A DNA stretch of 64,000 bases from Pseudorhodoferax soli (GTDB taxonomy: Bacteria > Pseudomonadota > Gammaproteobacteria > Burkholderiales > Burkholderiaceae_C), in the NCBI RefSeq assembly GCF_003337555.1, contig NZ_QPJK01000008.1, positions 186,001 through 250,000 on the forward strand, given 5' to 3'. The position numbers and the translations under genes are program-made. Below, piece after piece: positions 44,593 through 54,113 of this stretch (within the stretch, counting starts at the first letter, position 1; each line of letters opens with the position of its first letter). Below the pieces are notes generated by a model. It did not search any database and was not told where the DNA came from. It saw nothing but the letters and a program-made list of their open reading frames with translations.

Positions 44593-45369
44593 CAGTAGCA
44601 GTGGTTCACGCTGAGCGATCCGGCCATGGAAGAGGCGCTGCGCGACGTGCCGCTGTTCCGTGAATTCGCAGGGCTGAACTGGGACACCGCCGTGCCTGAC
44701 GAGACGACGATTCTTCGGTTCCGCCGCTTGCTGGAAGAACACAAGTTGGCCCCGCAGATCCTGGCGCTGGTCAACGAATTGCTGGGCGCCAAGGGCCTGC
44801 TGCTGCGCGCCGGCACGGTGGTCGATGCCACGCTGATTGCCGCGCCCAGTTCGACCAAGAACGCCTCGGGCGAGCGTGACCCGCAGATGAAGCAGAGCCA
44901 AAAGGGTCAGCAATGGTTCTTCGGCATGAAAGCCCACATCGGCGTGGATGCCGACTCGGGCCTGGTGCACACCGTGCGGGGAACAGCCGGCAGCGTGAAC
45001 GATGTTGTCGAAGCCAACACCTTGCTGCACGGCGAGGAAACCGAAGCCTGGGGCGATGCCGGCTACCAGGGCACGGCCAAGCGACCTGACGCCAAGGACG
45101 GCGTGCGCTGGAACATCGCCATGCGCCCGGGCAAACGCAAGCTGCTGGACAAGACCAAACTGGTCGAGGACCTGACCGACCGGCTCGAACGCATCAAGGC
45201 CAGCATCCGGGCCAAGGTCGAGCATCCGTTCCGGGTGATCAAGCGCCAGTTCGGCCACGTCAAGGTGCGCTACTGCGGGCTGGCGAAGAACACCGCGCAA
45301 CTGCACCCGCTGTTCGCGCTGTCCAACCTGTGGATGGCGCGGCGAACTCTGATGGGAGTGCAGGCATGA
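44593..45369 (+). pseudogene. IS5-family transposase, 5'-truncated
   Basis: The visible open frame starts at ATG 44626 (247 residues), but the family's QWFTLSDPA stretch directly before it (44608-44625) is still readable and an in-frame TAG cuts it from further upstream. The DDE residues are present: VVDATLIAAPSS, WGDAGYQGTA and VEHPFRVIKRQFG with the R/E/K triad. About 70 N-terminal residues are missing, so it is probably inactive. Confidence 0.85.
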
Positions 45370-45811
45370 GTGCGCCTGCAAACGGCCAAACGGCCGCAAA
45401 GCAGGTATGCAAGGCCCCCAAGGCCGCCGCGCGACTGGCTCAGTTTGCGAATCGGCTCGATCAGGTCGCATCAGCACATCTCAAAGCGCATTGCGCAGAC
45501 CTTCCCTAACTTTATCTCCTCAAGTTCAGACAATAGAGTCCGGGCTGATTCGCGAAAGCAATGTGATTTGAGGCACCTCGAAGCGGAAGTTGGTGGACTT
45601 CCGGATTCAGTCTTGACCCGACATTCACCGCCGCGGGCGCAACGACTGCTGATGGCCAAGAGCGCCTACCCACCGCGATGGTTGAATGCAGCCTTTATCC
45701 CTGCTTGTCGGACGTGGCAACTCGCGACGACAGCTGCCGCACACGCGCTCTACAAGGCCCTCAACTCGATGGGAGACCAGCATGGAAACTGCCAGCAGTG
45801 CATCCACCACC
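45370..45811. other. Interval: IS5 3' end and unassigned DNA
   Basis: The first bases probably belong to the end of the IS5 copy. No further gene can be supported; the rest is mixed sequence of moderate GC content. Confidence 0.3.
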
Positions 45812-46207
45812 AACTGAGGAACAAAAGCGATTGCGACAGAAAGCACCGTTCAAGTTGCGAGCATCTGGGCGCTGCGCGCCCCGGCTCCAGATGGAAGGCC
45901 GGGCCGTGAGCTGGCCTGTCGAACGTTGGCATCGACAGCAAACTGCGCGGGTGCGTCCTTGTTGGTCTGAAGGTCCGCGACGTGTGCCACAGCGACCAAG
46001 TTGCCGCGCGGACCATCGTCATGCAGCACACGACGCAGCGCCCGGTCCAGTTCGAGATCACAGCCGCCGTGCGAGCGGCACCGTCGGCGTGGATCAACAG
46101 GCTGGACCGAGGTCGGATGACTTCCTGTTCCCCAACCGGCCTTCGCGAGTCGCTGGGGGCGCGCCACGCCCGCATTCTCGGCCACTGGGGTAAATGGAAA
46201 TATCCAG
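45812..46207 (+). pseudogene. Tyrosine-type recombinase/integrase pseudogene
   Basis: The translation follows a very common proteobacterial integrase of about 200 residues, but only in pieces from different frames: EEQKRLRQKAPFKLR, then LQMEGR, then GIDSKLRGCVLVGLKVRDV followed by ARTIVMQHTTQRPVQFEIT, and finally ARHARILGHW. At least three frameshifts are needed, and the catalytic C-terminal half is missing. It was a phage-type integrase without DNA-binding arm domain. Confidence 0.8.
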
Positions 46208-46491
46208 TCCGCAAACCGCGGCCGACTCAATGACGCATTGGAGCGAGCGATCCCATCAACCACGTGATTTCCCGGAAGGTGCGACACGCGGCTGAGTCCG
46301 GCCATGTTTTTGCCCGCGTGCGAGATCTGTTTTCCTGAGGTGACGCCTCAGGCCTGCCTTGCAGCAATAGCCGTTACATGAGCAGATCAATGAAACCAGC
46401 AGCCGACCTTCCGGCCCAACTCAAGGCCCCCGATCCCCGACCGAACCCACCCCCCTGGTTGATTGGCAGAAGGTGCTGGAAGGGTCCTAGA
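46208..46491. other. Short interval without a gene
   Basis: Nothing recognised. An open plus-strand frame from 46378 overlaps the antisense of the next gene and was not accepted. Confidence 0.3.
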
Positions 46492-46914
46492 TCAGGGATG
46501 CGGAATGACGGGACCGAAGCCGCGCTCTTCCGACCAGCCCATAGCCAGTTCGATCACGCGGTCGAGCATGTCCTCTTTGAGCGCCTGGCTCACGGCACGC
46601 CCGCCGAGACCACCATGCTTGCGGTGCCAAAAGATGAACTTGCCGACCGCGTCGTCGCCTTGAAGCGCCAGATTGATGCGCTGCACGGACTCCGCAGGAA
46701 GGCTCGCAAAGACGGCGGGGTACAGGTGGTCCTTACCAATCTTCAGACGAAACAGCGCGTTGCGCGCGCATGACTGGTTGAACGACCGAAGACTCGTCCC
46801 CCAGGCGTGGCTCAACTCGCCGGAGTTGACGAGCAGGCCCTGGCGTAACCACTCGACCGGAATGGAATCTGCGCCTGCATGGAGGGCAACATCGTGGTAT
46901 CGCGACGGTGGCAT
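46492..46914 (-). CDS. Hypothetical protein with antitoxin-like C-terminus (second of pair)
   Basis: A 140-residue soluble protein. It has a first segment with VEWLRQGLLVNSGELSHAWG (20-39), a helical middle with KIGKDHLYPAVFASLP, and an end GKFIFWHRKHGGLGGRAVSQAL followed by RVIELAMGW. The arrangement (HTH-like part, short LYP stretch, then the Gly-rich turn and terminal helix) resembles that of its upstream neighbour (start 47379), 27 bases away. The end looks like the toxin-binding region of MbcA/ParS/Xre-type antitoxins, but weakly. No known toxin gene is adjacent. Function unknown. Confidence 0.6.
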   Translation of the reverse strand: MPPSRYHDVALHAGADSIPVEWLRQGLLVNSGELSHAWGTSLRSFNQSCARNALFRLKIGKDHLYPAVFASLPAESVQRINLALQGDDAVGKFIFWHRKHGGLGGRAVSQALKEDMLDRVIELAMGWSEERGFGPVIPHP

Positions 46915-46941
46915 CGGCTTTCCTGTTTCCCAAGCAATCGT

Positions 46942-47379
46942 TCAGTGAGCCTGAGCCGTTGCCAGCGCCAAGATGCGGTCACCTGGAACTCCTTGCTCCA
47001 GTGCCGTGCGTGGAGTCGTGCCGTCCAAGGCCATGGAAGGCGTTTCCATGAAAGAGAGCAACTGCCAGCCGTCATTCGTACCCAGACACTTGGCCAATCG
47101 CTGTAGCAGCTGCCAGATGCCGGGCTCGAACTGCCAGCGTGGCAACATGAAGCCACTGGGAAGGTTCGGAACGCCAATGCAGCGCCCCGCGTTGATCCAG
47201 GCGTGGATCGTCATGCCGCTTGTTCCTGCAAGCACGGCTGCGGCGTCGATGGTGATCATGTCGGCGGCTTCCAGCCGATCACGACGGTGCTGCAGGCCAG
47301 ACCGTAGCAGCGCGGTCGATTGGGCAGCGGACACGTACAGGTCCGAGCGGCGCTTAGATGGTCGAACTTCCGTGGGCAT
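46942..47379 (-). CDS. Putative MbcA/ParS/Xre-type antitoxin-like protein (first of pair)
   Basis: A 145-residue protein. The middle has an HTH-like ITIDAAAVLAGTSGMTIHAW (about 46-65), the stretch MLPRWQFEPGIWQLLQRLA (about 80-98) and the end LLSFMETPSMALDGTTPR followed by ALEQG and RILALATAQ. The W-x-LL, P-x-x-AL-x-G-x-TPR pattern matches DUF2384-like antitoxin ends. The ATG at 47379 was selected because the text before it in the same frame is low-quality. Partner toxins of the RES type are not seen on either side, so the pair may be an orphan or may regulate the SOS cassette beside it. Confidence 0.6.
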   Translation of the reverse strand: MPTEVRPSKRRSDLYVSAAQSTALLRSGLQHRRDRLEAADMITIDAAAVLAGTSGMTIHAWINAGRCIGVPNLPSGFMLPRWQFEPGIWQLLQRLAKCLGTNDGWQLLSFMETPSMALDGTTPRTALEQGVPGDRILALATAQAH

Positions 47380-48281
47380 ACATCGAGGTGATGGACAGAG
47401 ATTCGTGCGTGCAACAAGCCTACCCCGTCGAAGACGCGTTGGGAAGGCCTGGCTTCGCCGCATCCCAGCCGTTGACCTCGGTGTGGAAGCCCCCGCTTGA
47501 GGGCTTCCCGAACTCACTTCATCATCATCCGGAAGTCCAGTCCATGTAGGGGCCGAAGCATACGCAATCCAAATGTCGATAGCCATAGGCCGGGTGTGTC
47601 GGAACGGGCCCCTGGTGAAGATGAATCTGGGGCGCACGCCCACCGGCGCGCGCCGTTGAGTGCTCCGGTCATGGCCAACTGCAGAACCCCTTTCGCCGCG
47701 CCCTCCTAGAGCCGTCGCGAGCCTGGCGTTGTCGGCAACGAATGCATCGTCTGAGGTCTTCCGTTCGCGCAGGATCACGTCGCTGACCCGTGCCCTTGCG
47801 AGCGCTCGCCGGCCGATGGTCAGTTGCGGCGCTCCGATGAGCCGCACGCGCATATGGACGACATTGCCTTGGCCTAGTCCGTGACACCAGTCGGTCCATT
47901 CGAACGCGGCCGTGATGGCGTCGCCTGGCGCCTCATGCGGCTGCGCTGCCGAGCGGGCGCACTGGAGCGCGACCCAGGCCACGAGCCCGCGAACCTCAGG
48001 GGCTGGCAGCCATGCGCTCCGTCGAATCACTGAGCTGCTCAACCATGGCGGCGTGCCGGCCGCCGGCGTCCGCTGCCTGCGCGGACATGAATGCTTGCTC
48101 GCCAGTGAGGATCGGCACGAGCCTCTAGTGGTCCACGGGATGACGCCTGTCCAGATCCAGGCCGGCGGCCGCAGCTTGTTAAAACGTCAACGCCTCGATG
48201 TCTGTGCTCATGTCCATGCCCTCACGGTCGCCGGTGGTGGATGCTCAGCATAGGCGCTAGGGAGGTGCACGCACGTACGCC
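47380..48281. other. Interval of 900 bases without an accepted gene
   Basis: An open minus-strand frame continues upstream of the antitoxin-like gene to 48042 and has one stretch that could be a real protein (HMRVRLIGAPQLTIGRR, then RERKTSDDAFVADNARLA, about 47700-47870), but it is linked to implausible sequence and I recognise no family. Perhaps a decayed gene. Confidence 0.35.
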
Positions 48282-49582
48282 CTACGCCCGAGCCACCGGC
48301 ACTTCGCGCCAGTCGGTGGTGTAGTTCGGCGTCCTGCGTTCCTGCCGCATGCCCCACTCGCGGCGGTGGTCGTTGACGCCGGTGCTGGCTGCGTGCACGG
48401 TGCCCTTGCCATATCGCCCGTTCAGTGCGTCCATGGCAGACATCAGCCGCGCGCGCGTCGGGTCGGCTGCGTCGTCCTCCAGGTCCAGCTCGTGCTGCAC
48501 GCGGCTGGCTGGCGTCAGGTCCAGCAGCATCACCCCGGCCTTGATCAGCTCGTAGCCCGACTCGAAGATCTGGTGCACCCCAGCCACCGCGGCGCGCACC
48601 AGGGCGGGCGTGTCCGCAGTGGGCCGGCGCAGCGGCACGATCAGCTGCGATGGAAGCGCGGCCCGGGCCGATGGGGCGACGTGTGCGCGAACACCAGCAC
48701 CTGGCCCGCGTGCCCGTCCTGCCTGCGCAGCTTCTCCGCTGCCCGCCCGACAAACTCGCTCACGGCCTCGATGAGCGGTTCGATGTCCGTCATCGGTCGG
48801 CCGAAGGACCGCGTGCAGGCGATCTCCTTCTTCGGTGCCGGTGCGTCGTCCAGGCCCACGCACGGCATGCCCTGCAGCTCGCGCACGGTGCGCTCCAGCA
48901 CCACGCCCCAGCGGCGCCGGATTGTGGCAGGGTCGCTGCGCACCAAGTCCAGCACCGTGCGCACGCCGGCCTCCTGCAGCGCTGCGCCGATATTGCGGCC
49001 CACGCCCCAAACCTCGCCGACCTCGGTGGCATCCAGCACTGCGTGCAGGCCTGCCACAGGCAGCGCCGCCAGGTTGCAGACCTGGGCCAGATCGGGCGGG
49101 TACGAGCCTGGCTTGCGCTCTGCGGTCTTGGCAATGTGGTTCGCGAGCTTGGCCAGCGTCTTGGTGCTGCCGATGCCGATGCCGCACGGCACGCCGGTCC
49201 AGGCCAGGATGCGCGCCCGCACGCGGCGGCCGCGCTCCACCAGATCGCCCCGCACGCCGGCCAAGCCGATGAAGCTTTCGTCGATGCTGTAAATCTCCTG
49301 CGTCGGGCCGAGCCCGGCCGCCAGGCTCATCATGCGGTCGCTCATGTCGCCGTACAGCGTGAAGTTCGCCGACAGCGACACCAGCCCCTCGGAGTCCTCC
49401 ATGTGGCGGATCTGAAACCAGGGCGCGCCCATCTTGATGCCCAGGGCCTTGGCCTCGTTCGACCGGGCGATGGCGCAGCCGTCGTTGTTGGACAGCACCA
49501 CGACCGGTCGGCCCTGCAGGCTGGGCCGGAACACCCGCTCGCAGCTCACATAGGGGTTGTTCCCGTCCACCAGCGCATACAT
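48282..49582 (-). pseudogene. umuC: DNA polymerase V catalytic subunit UmuC, one frameshift
   Basis: Y-family polymerase used for translesion synthesis, partner of UmuD'. The first 313 residues are intact: [16 protein letters not shown] (metal Asp), [10 protein letters not shown] (the D-E pair) and [19 protein letters not shown]. The frame stops at about 48642 right after GPRFHRS; the remaining 120 residues continue in another frame from [17 protein letters not shown] to the stop at 48282. Together they make the normal 430-residue length. A small indel at about 48645-48655 is the only defect, not at a homopolymer, so it may be real or a sequencing error. The little-finger domain would be lost. 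Confidence 0.88.
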
Positions 49583-49589
49583 GTCGGCC

Positions 49590-50024
49590 TCACGTGAAGC
49601 GCTTGATGCTGGCGGTCACCACGCCCCAGACTTCCATGGTCTGGCCCTCGCGCGGCGTGATGTCGGGGAAGGTAGGGTTCGCCGGCCGGAGCTTGATGCG
49701 TCCGGCGCGCTGGTACAGGAACTTGACCGTGAATTCGCCATCGACGACAGCCACCACGACGTGCCCGTGCCTGGGCTTTACGGCCTTGTCCACCACCAGC
49801 ATGTCGCCATCGAAGATGCCGGCATCGCGCATGCTTTCGCCAGAGACGCGCAGCAAAAAGGTGGCCTGCGGGTGGGTGATCAGTTCCCGTGTGAGGTCGA
49901 TCCGCTGCACCAAGAAATCGTCGGCTGGTGACGGGAACCCGGCCTGCACGCCGCACCCGGCCAGCGGCAGCAGCACCGGGGTGCCGACCAGGACGGGAGG
50001 GCAGGGCAGATCAACACTGTTCAC
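49590..50024 (-). CDS. umuD: UmuD-like S24 protein, DNA polymerase V subunit
   Basis: A 144-residue self-cleaving protein. GFPSPADD (29-36) follows the expected Ala28-Gly29 cleavage site. The catalytic Ser64 is in [12 protein letters not shown] and Lys101 in [10 protein letters not shown], so RecA-stimulated cleavage to UmuD' should work. Seven bases separate it from umuC. The GTG at 50024 is the only start that gives the usual N-terminus. A -10 box and LexA site overlap it, so the mRNA would be almost leaderless. Intact, in contrast to its partner umuC. Confidence 0.92.
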   Translation of the reverse strand: MNSVDLPCPPVLVGTPVLLPLAGCGVQAGFPSPADDFLVQRIDLTRELITHPQATFLLRVSGESMRDAGIFDGDMLVVDKAVKPRHGHVVVAVVDGEFTVKFLYQRAGRIKLRPANPTFPDITPREGQTMEVWGVVTASIKRFT

Positions 50025-50036
50025 ACATCCAGTATA
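50017..50036 (-). promoter_or_regulatory. LexA box and -10 element of umuDC
   Basis: On the minus strand TATACT (50036-50031) runs into CTG-GATGTGTGAA-CAG (50032-50017). The start codon GTG is inside the operator. The divergent yedK gene at 50060 could be controlled from the same site. Confidence 0.85.
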
Positions 50037-50059
50037 GGCGGGCGCCGTACGATCTCGCC

Positions 50060-50748
50060 ATGTGTTCTCACTACGAAGGCGTCTCCGATCCGAAGCGGCT
50101 GGCCGAACACTTCGGCGTTATCATGCCGGCCGGCGTCAAGTTCGACGTGTGGCCGGGCTACGAGTCGATCTTTCTCCGCCGGCCCAAGGAATGGGGAAGC
50201 GGCGACGACGCGGTGCCGGCACGCGAGGCAGCTGGCGGTGGGTTTGGGCTGGTCCCGCACTGGACCAAGGCGCTCGACGCCAAGGCGGCGTTGGTGGCCG
50301 CACGGCGCACGTACAACGCCAGGTCAGAGACGGTGCGCGAGAAGCCGAGCTTTCGCGACGCCTGGCGCCGCGGGCAGCACTGCCTCATCCCGGCCGAGGC
50401 GATCTACGAACCCGACTGGCGCAGCGGCAAGGCGGTGCCCACGCGGATCAGCCGTGCCGACGGCAAGCCCATGGGCATCGCCGGCTTGTGGACGGGCTGG
50501 CGGGCGCCGGACGGCGGTGTCTTGGCAGCTTCACCATGCTGACCGTCAACGCCGACAACCACGCGCTGATGAAAAACTTCCACAAGCCGGACGACGAGAA
50601 GCGGATGGTCGTGATCCTGCACGACGCCTGGCTCGACGCGCCGCCCGAGCGCTCCATGGACTTCATGCAGCAGTACCCGGCGGAAATGCTGGTGGCAGTG
50701 GCTGCGCCGATCCCGCCGACCGCCAAGCGCGCTCGGCCGCCAGCGTGA
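50060..50748 (+). pseudogene. yedK: SOS-response-associated peptidase YedK/HMCES, one frameshift
   Basis: HMCES-type protein that crosslinks to abasic sites in single-stranded DNA through Cys2. Cys2 (MCSHYEG), the Asn in TYNARSET (about 84-91) and the Glu in EAIYEPDW (about 113-120) are all present. At about 50520-50530 the frame shifts: the first frame ends at 50542, while SFTMLTVNADNHALMKNFH and the rest of the protein continue in the next frame to 50748. The sum fits the normal 225-residue length. It is divergent from umuD with the LexA box between them. Whether the shift is real decay or a read error cannot be told. Confidence 0.85.
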
Positions 50749-51539
50749 AGGCCTGGCGACAAATCCTGGCGGCGGCTGTCATGGCATGCCCCGGGGCCCA
50801 GGCGTTCGGGTAGGCCCGGGTGTGCCTCGTGGTGGGGTGAGCGATGGCGACACCTTGGCGGCCCGCTGCGACGCGCCTGGGGCGTATCTGTAAGTCAGGT
50901 TCGACTGTCGGGCATCGATGCCCCAGAGCGGCGCCAGGCCTATGGCGAGCGTGCGCGCTGGGCGCTGGCTGCGTTGACGTTCCAGCGCTGGGCCAGGCTG
51001 GAGCGCCGAAGACCGACAGCTACGGCTGGAGCCTGGGCGGCGTTTGGGTGGCGCCGGTCCCCGCACCGGATGGGCCGAAGATCGTTGATGCAGGCCTCGC
51101 GATGGCAGCGATTGGCCAGGTCGTACCCGGCGCTATGCGAGCGAGCAGACACCCGAGGCCGGCGGCCAGTATGAGTTTGCCGAGCAGTAGAGCGGGCGAA
51201 GCGCGCTGCCTTTGACGTGACGCTGAGGTGACAGCGCCGTGAAACTTGCAGCGCGGAGAACGGTGACTGATGTTGGGCACTCGAAACAGAAGCAACGCCG
51301 AGGTACCGCTATACCGAGGTGAGCGTAGGGTTGTGAGATTGCGAACTGGCGCTCTCGGCCACAAGCAGCCGTTGGGTGGTGCGTCCGGAAGCGGACGTCG
51401 ATTACCCAGACCAGCTCATTGCATCAAAGCTTCGATCAATGGGCAGGTGGGCGGAGCGGGCGTCGGCGCCTAGCTAGCTGAAGGGTAATCGCGTGTCGCC
51501 GAGGGCTGAACCTTCGACATGCGAAGCGGGGCCGGGACG
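50749..51539. other. Interval of 790 bases without a supportable gene
   Basis: Several open frames, Arg/Ala-rich, none resembling a protein family on either strand. No repeat or tRNA seen. It probably holds the right border of the accessory region. Confidence 0.35.
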
Positions 51540-52472
51540 TTAGCGGGCAGCCCCAGCGGTCGCATCTGCCTGGGCGATGAACGCCAGCAACGCGGGCGTC
51601 GACTGCTTCTCACGATGCACAACCAGATGACATTGCCGAAGCTGCCGCGGCAATGTCGTGGAGACGCGGCACAGACGTCCAGCTTCCAGCGCATCGTTCA
51701 CTACCCAGGCGGACAGGCAAGCCACCCCCAACCCTTCCTGAGCGGCACGCTGGATGGCTTCCGAACTGCCTAGCTCGATGCTGCGCCGGTAAGAACGCAG
51801 GTGGGGCAGCAAGCTCTGGTCGGTGGCCTCGCGCGTGCCAGAGCCCGTTTCGCGAACCAGCCAGACCGCCTCACGCAGCGTGCGCAGGGGAATGCGCTCG
51901 CCTGCCGTACTCGACCGGGCCAGCGCACTGTCGGGCGCAGCCACGACCACCATCTCGTCTTGCAGCCAGGGGGTGACCACCAGCTCCGGCTGGTGGCTGG
52001 GCCCCTCGATCAGCCCCACGTCGAGTTCGAAAGCGGTCACGGCATCGCAGATGGCGGCGGTGTTCCCGATAACGACCTTCGACCGCCAGGCGGCGGCGCT
52101 GCCGGGCTGCTGTGCCCCCATGAAGCCAGCGAGCAGCTTGGGCAACACGTAGTTGCCAATCGTCGTGCTGGCGCCGATGCGCAGCGACTGCGCCTGCGCG
52201 CTGCCGTCGCGCGACATCTGCTCGATGCCTGCGGCGCCGTCGAGCAAAGCCAAAGCCCGCGGCAACAGCGCGCGGCCGTTGTCGTTCAACAGCAGGCGTT
52301 TGCCGGCGCGGTCGAACAGGCGCAGCGACAGCAGGCGTTCCAGCTCGTTGACGGCCGAACTGGTGGCCGATTGCGACAGCGCTATCTCAGCGCTGGCCGC
52401 CGTGGTGCTGCCGCTGCGCGCCACGGCGACAAAAATCTGCAGCTGACGCAGGGTGAGTCGAAGCACGTCCAC
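51540..52472 (-). CDS. LysR-family regulator, probable activator of yeiH-type gene
   Basis: A 310-residue LysR protein. The HTH is in LTLRQLQIFVAVARSGSTTAASAEIALSQS (split: 6-24 and 25-35) with SQSATSSAVNELER as the recognition helix, and the effector domain begins at LRIGASTTIGNYVLP, the wording typical for the CysB/CbbR/YeiE-like subgroup. It is divergent from the small membrane gene and the YeiH-type transporter. YeiE controlling YeiH is the known pair in enterobacteria, so the same relation is inferred. The 145-base gap contains a perfect inverted repeat at 52518. Confidence 0.92.
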   Translation of the reverse strand: MDVLRLTLRQLQIFVAVARSGSTTAASAEIALSQSATSSAVNELERLLSLRLFDRAGKRLLLNDNGRALLPRALALLDGAAGIEQMSRDGSAQAQSLRIGASTTIGNYVLPKLLAGFMGAQQPGSAAAWRSKVVIGNTAAICDAVTAFELDVGLIEGPSHQPELVVTPWLQDEMVVVAAPDSALARSSTAGERIPLRTLREAVWLVRETGSGTREATDQSLLPHLRSYRRSIELGSSEAIQRAAQEGLGVACLSAWVVNDALEAGRLCRVSTTLPRQLRQCHLVVHREKQSTPALLAFIAQADATAGAAR

Positions 52473-52517
52473 GGTGATTGCCGTTGTTATCGATTTCGCA
52501 GGTACATCTTAGTCATA

Positions 52518-52536
52518 CAACCCGTTGGACGGGTTG
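52518..52536. promoter_or_regulatory. Inverted repeat between LysR and yeiH operon
   Basis: CAACCCGT-TGG-ACGGGTTG, a perfect 8-bp inverted repeat with three-base spacer, 46 bases from the LysR start and 82 from the next gene. Either the LysR operator or an RNA hairpin. Confidence 0.5.
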
Positions 52537-52617
52537 ATTGCCAAGCTCTAAATTTGCCTGGCCGCTCGATCACGGGGCGGCGGCCCGCCGCGCCACCACC
52601 GGCATCTGGAGCCCGAC

Positions 52618-52884
52618 ATGCTGACCCTTGAACGAACAACCCCACGCCCCGCAGCACCCGGCCCGCTGGCCCCACAGGCACTGCATGCCCTTCAATGGGT
52701 TGCTGCCCGGCGGCCAGTGGCGGGCTTCATGGGGCCGACCCGCGACGTGGCCCATGCCGTCTCGACCACCTTGGCCGCCGACAGCAGCATCGACCCGCAG
52801 GTGCTGCGCTGGATGCCGGTCGCAGTGCCGATGGCGGCCGTGCTGCTGTGCGCCGGCATCGCCTTGATCTGGGTGCTGGCGTGA
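52618..52884 (+). CDS. Small membrane protein preceding YeiH
   Basis: An 88-residue protein with one C-terminal transmembrane helix (about 66-88, MPVAVPMAAVLLCAGIALIW) and a soluble Pro/Ala-rich N-terminal part. No family recognised. Its stop overlaps the start of the YeiH-type gene (TGATG), so the two are translationally coupled, and it may be a helper subunit. The ATG at 52618 is the only one giving this coupling. Confidence 0.6.
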   Translation: MLTLERTTPRPAAPGPLAPQALHALQWVAARRPVAGFMGPTRDVAHAVSTTLAADSSIDPQVLRWMPVAVPMAAVLLCAGIALIWVLA

Positions 52885-54014
52885 TGCACGCGCTGTCGAC
52901 CTCACAAGCCAGCCCTGGCCCGTCAGCCGGCCACCGGGCAGCGCGGTTGCGCTTGCAGTTGGCAGCCCTGCTGCCCGGCCTCGCCTTGAGCGGCGCCCTG
53001 GCCGCGACCGGCATCGCGCTGGGCCACATCGGCTGGCTGCAGGACCACGGCTTCAGTGCGCTGACGCTGGCCATCGTGTTGGGCATGCTGGTGGGCAACA
53101 CGGTCTATCCGCTGGTGCCGCGCCTGGCCGCGGCCAGCGGTGCCGGCGTCAACGTGTCCAAGCAGAACCTGCTGCGCCTGGGGGTCGTGCTGTACGGCCT
53201 GCGGCTGACGGTGCAGGACATCGGCCACGTCGGCATCGCCGGCGTCGCCATCGACGCGCTGGTGCTGGGCTCGACCTTCGCGCTGGCCTGCTTCATCGGC
53301 ACGCGCTGGTTGGGCCTGGACCGCAAGACGGCGATGCTGATCGGCGCCGGCAGCTCCATCTGCGGCGCCGCCGCGGTGATGGCTGCCGAACCGGTGGTCA
53401 AGGCGCGAGCCGAGCAGGTCACGGTGGCGGTGGCCACGGTGGTGGTGTTCGGCACGCTGGCGATCTTTCTGTACCCGGCGCTGTTCGAGCTGAACCAGCA
53501 CTGGGCGCTGATTCCGGGTGGCGCCAACGGCTTCGGCGTCTACGCCGGCTCGACCATCCACGAGGTAGCCCAGGTGGTGGCCGCGGCGCGTTCGGTGGGC
53601 CCGGACGCGGCCAACTCGGCCGTCATCGCGAAGATGGTGCGGGTGATGATGCTGGCGCCGTTCCTGGTGATGTTGTCGGCCTGGCTGGCACGTGACGACA
53701 AACGCCACGCCCACACTTCCGCCGCCACGGGCCAGGCCCCAGGCAAGCTCGCCGTGCCCTGGTTCGCCTTCGGCTTCGTCGCGGTGGTGTTGTTCAATTC
53801 GCTGCAGTGGCTGCCGGCCTCGGTGGTGGCGGTGACCACCGAGATCGACACCGCGCTGCTGGCCATGGCCATGGCCGCACTCGGCCTGTCCACGCACATC
53901 GGCGCCATCCGCAAGGCCGGTGCCAAGCCGCTGTTGCTGGCGCTGATCCTGTTCGGCTGGCTCATCGTCGGCGGTGCCTTGATCAACCGCTGGGTACCGG
54001 CCCTGCTCGGCTGA
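52884..54014 (+). CDS. YeiH/UPF0324-family membrane protein (putative sulfonate/anion exporter)
   Basis: A 376-residue inner-membrane protein with about ten to eleven helices. Family signatures are LTLAIVLGMLVGNTVYP (about 55-71), LLRLGVVLYGLRLTVQDI (about 94-111), GAGSSICGAAAVMAAEPVVKA and STIHEVAQVVAAA. Members are induced by sulfite or cystine in enterobacteria and are thought to export anions; the substrate is not proved. It follows the small membrane gene with an overlapping start, and both are divergent from the LysR gene. Confidence 0.9.
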   Translation: MHALSTSQASPGPSAGHRAARLRLQLAALLPGLALSGALAATGIALGHIGWLQDHGFSALTLAIVLGMLVGNTVYPLVPRLAAASGAGVNVSKQNLLRLGVVLYGLRLTVQDIGHVGIAGVAIDALVLGSTFALACFIGTRWLGLDRKTAMLIGAGSSICGAAAVMAAEPVVKARAEQVTVAVATVVVFGTLAIFLYPALFELNQHWALIPGGANGFGVYAGSTIHEVAQVVAAARSVGPDAANSAVIAKMVRVMMLAPFLVMLSAWLARDDKRHAHTSAATGQAPGKLAVPWFAFGFVAVVLFNSLQWLPASVVAVTTEIDTALLAMAMAALGLSTHIGAIRKAGAKPLLLALILFGWLIVGGALINRWVPALLG

Positions 54015-54036
54015 AGCCTCGAATTCACGGCCCGAC

Positions 54037-54062
54037 GGAATAAACCACGGGCTCTCCTCGTC
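54037..54062 (+). promoter_or_regulatory. ECF-type promoter, class 1 (GGAATA-N16-CGTC)
   Basis: GGAATA 54037-54042, CGTC 54059-54062. Serves the propeller/MBL pair starting at 54114. Confidence 0.75.
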
Positions 54063-54113
54063 CACCACAGCAAGCCTTTCCCTCTTTTCTCAACACTCTC
54101 CGAAAGACATCCC

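Noticed and set aside
46378-46773. Plus-strand frame of 131 codons opposite the second antitoxin-like gene
   Set aside because: The minus strand has better protein character and a good operon spacing to its upstream neighbour.
47380-48042. N-terminal extension of the antitoxin-like gene to 366 residues
   Set aside because: The upstream part has implausible composition and no conserved start; the ATG at 47379 gives a compact protein.
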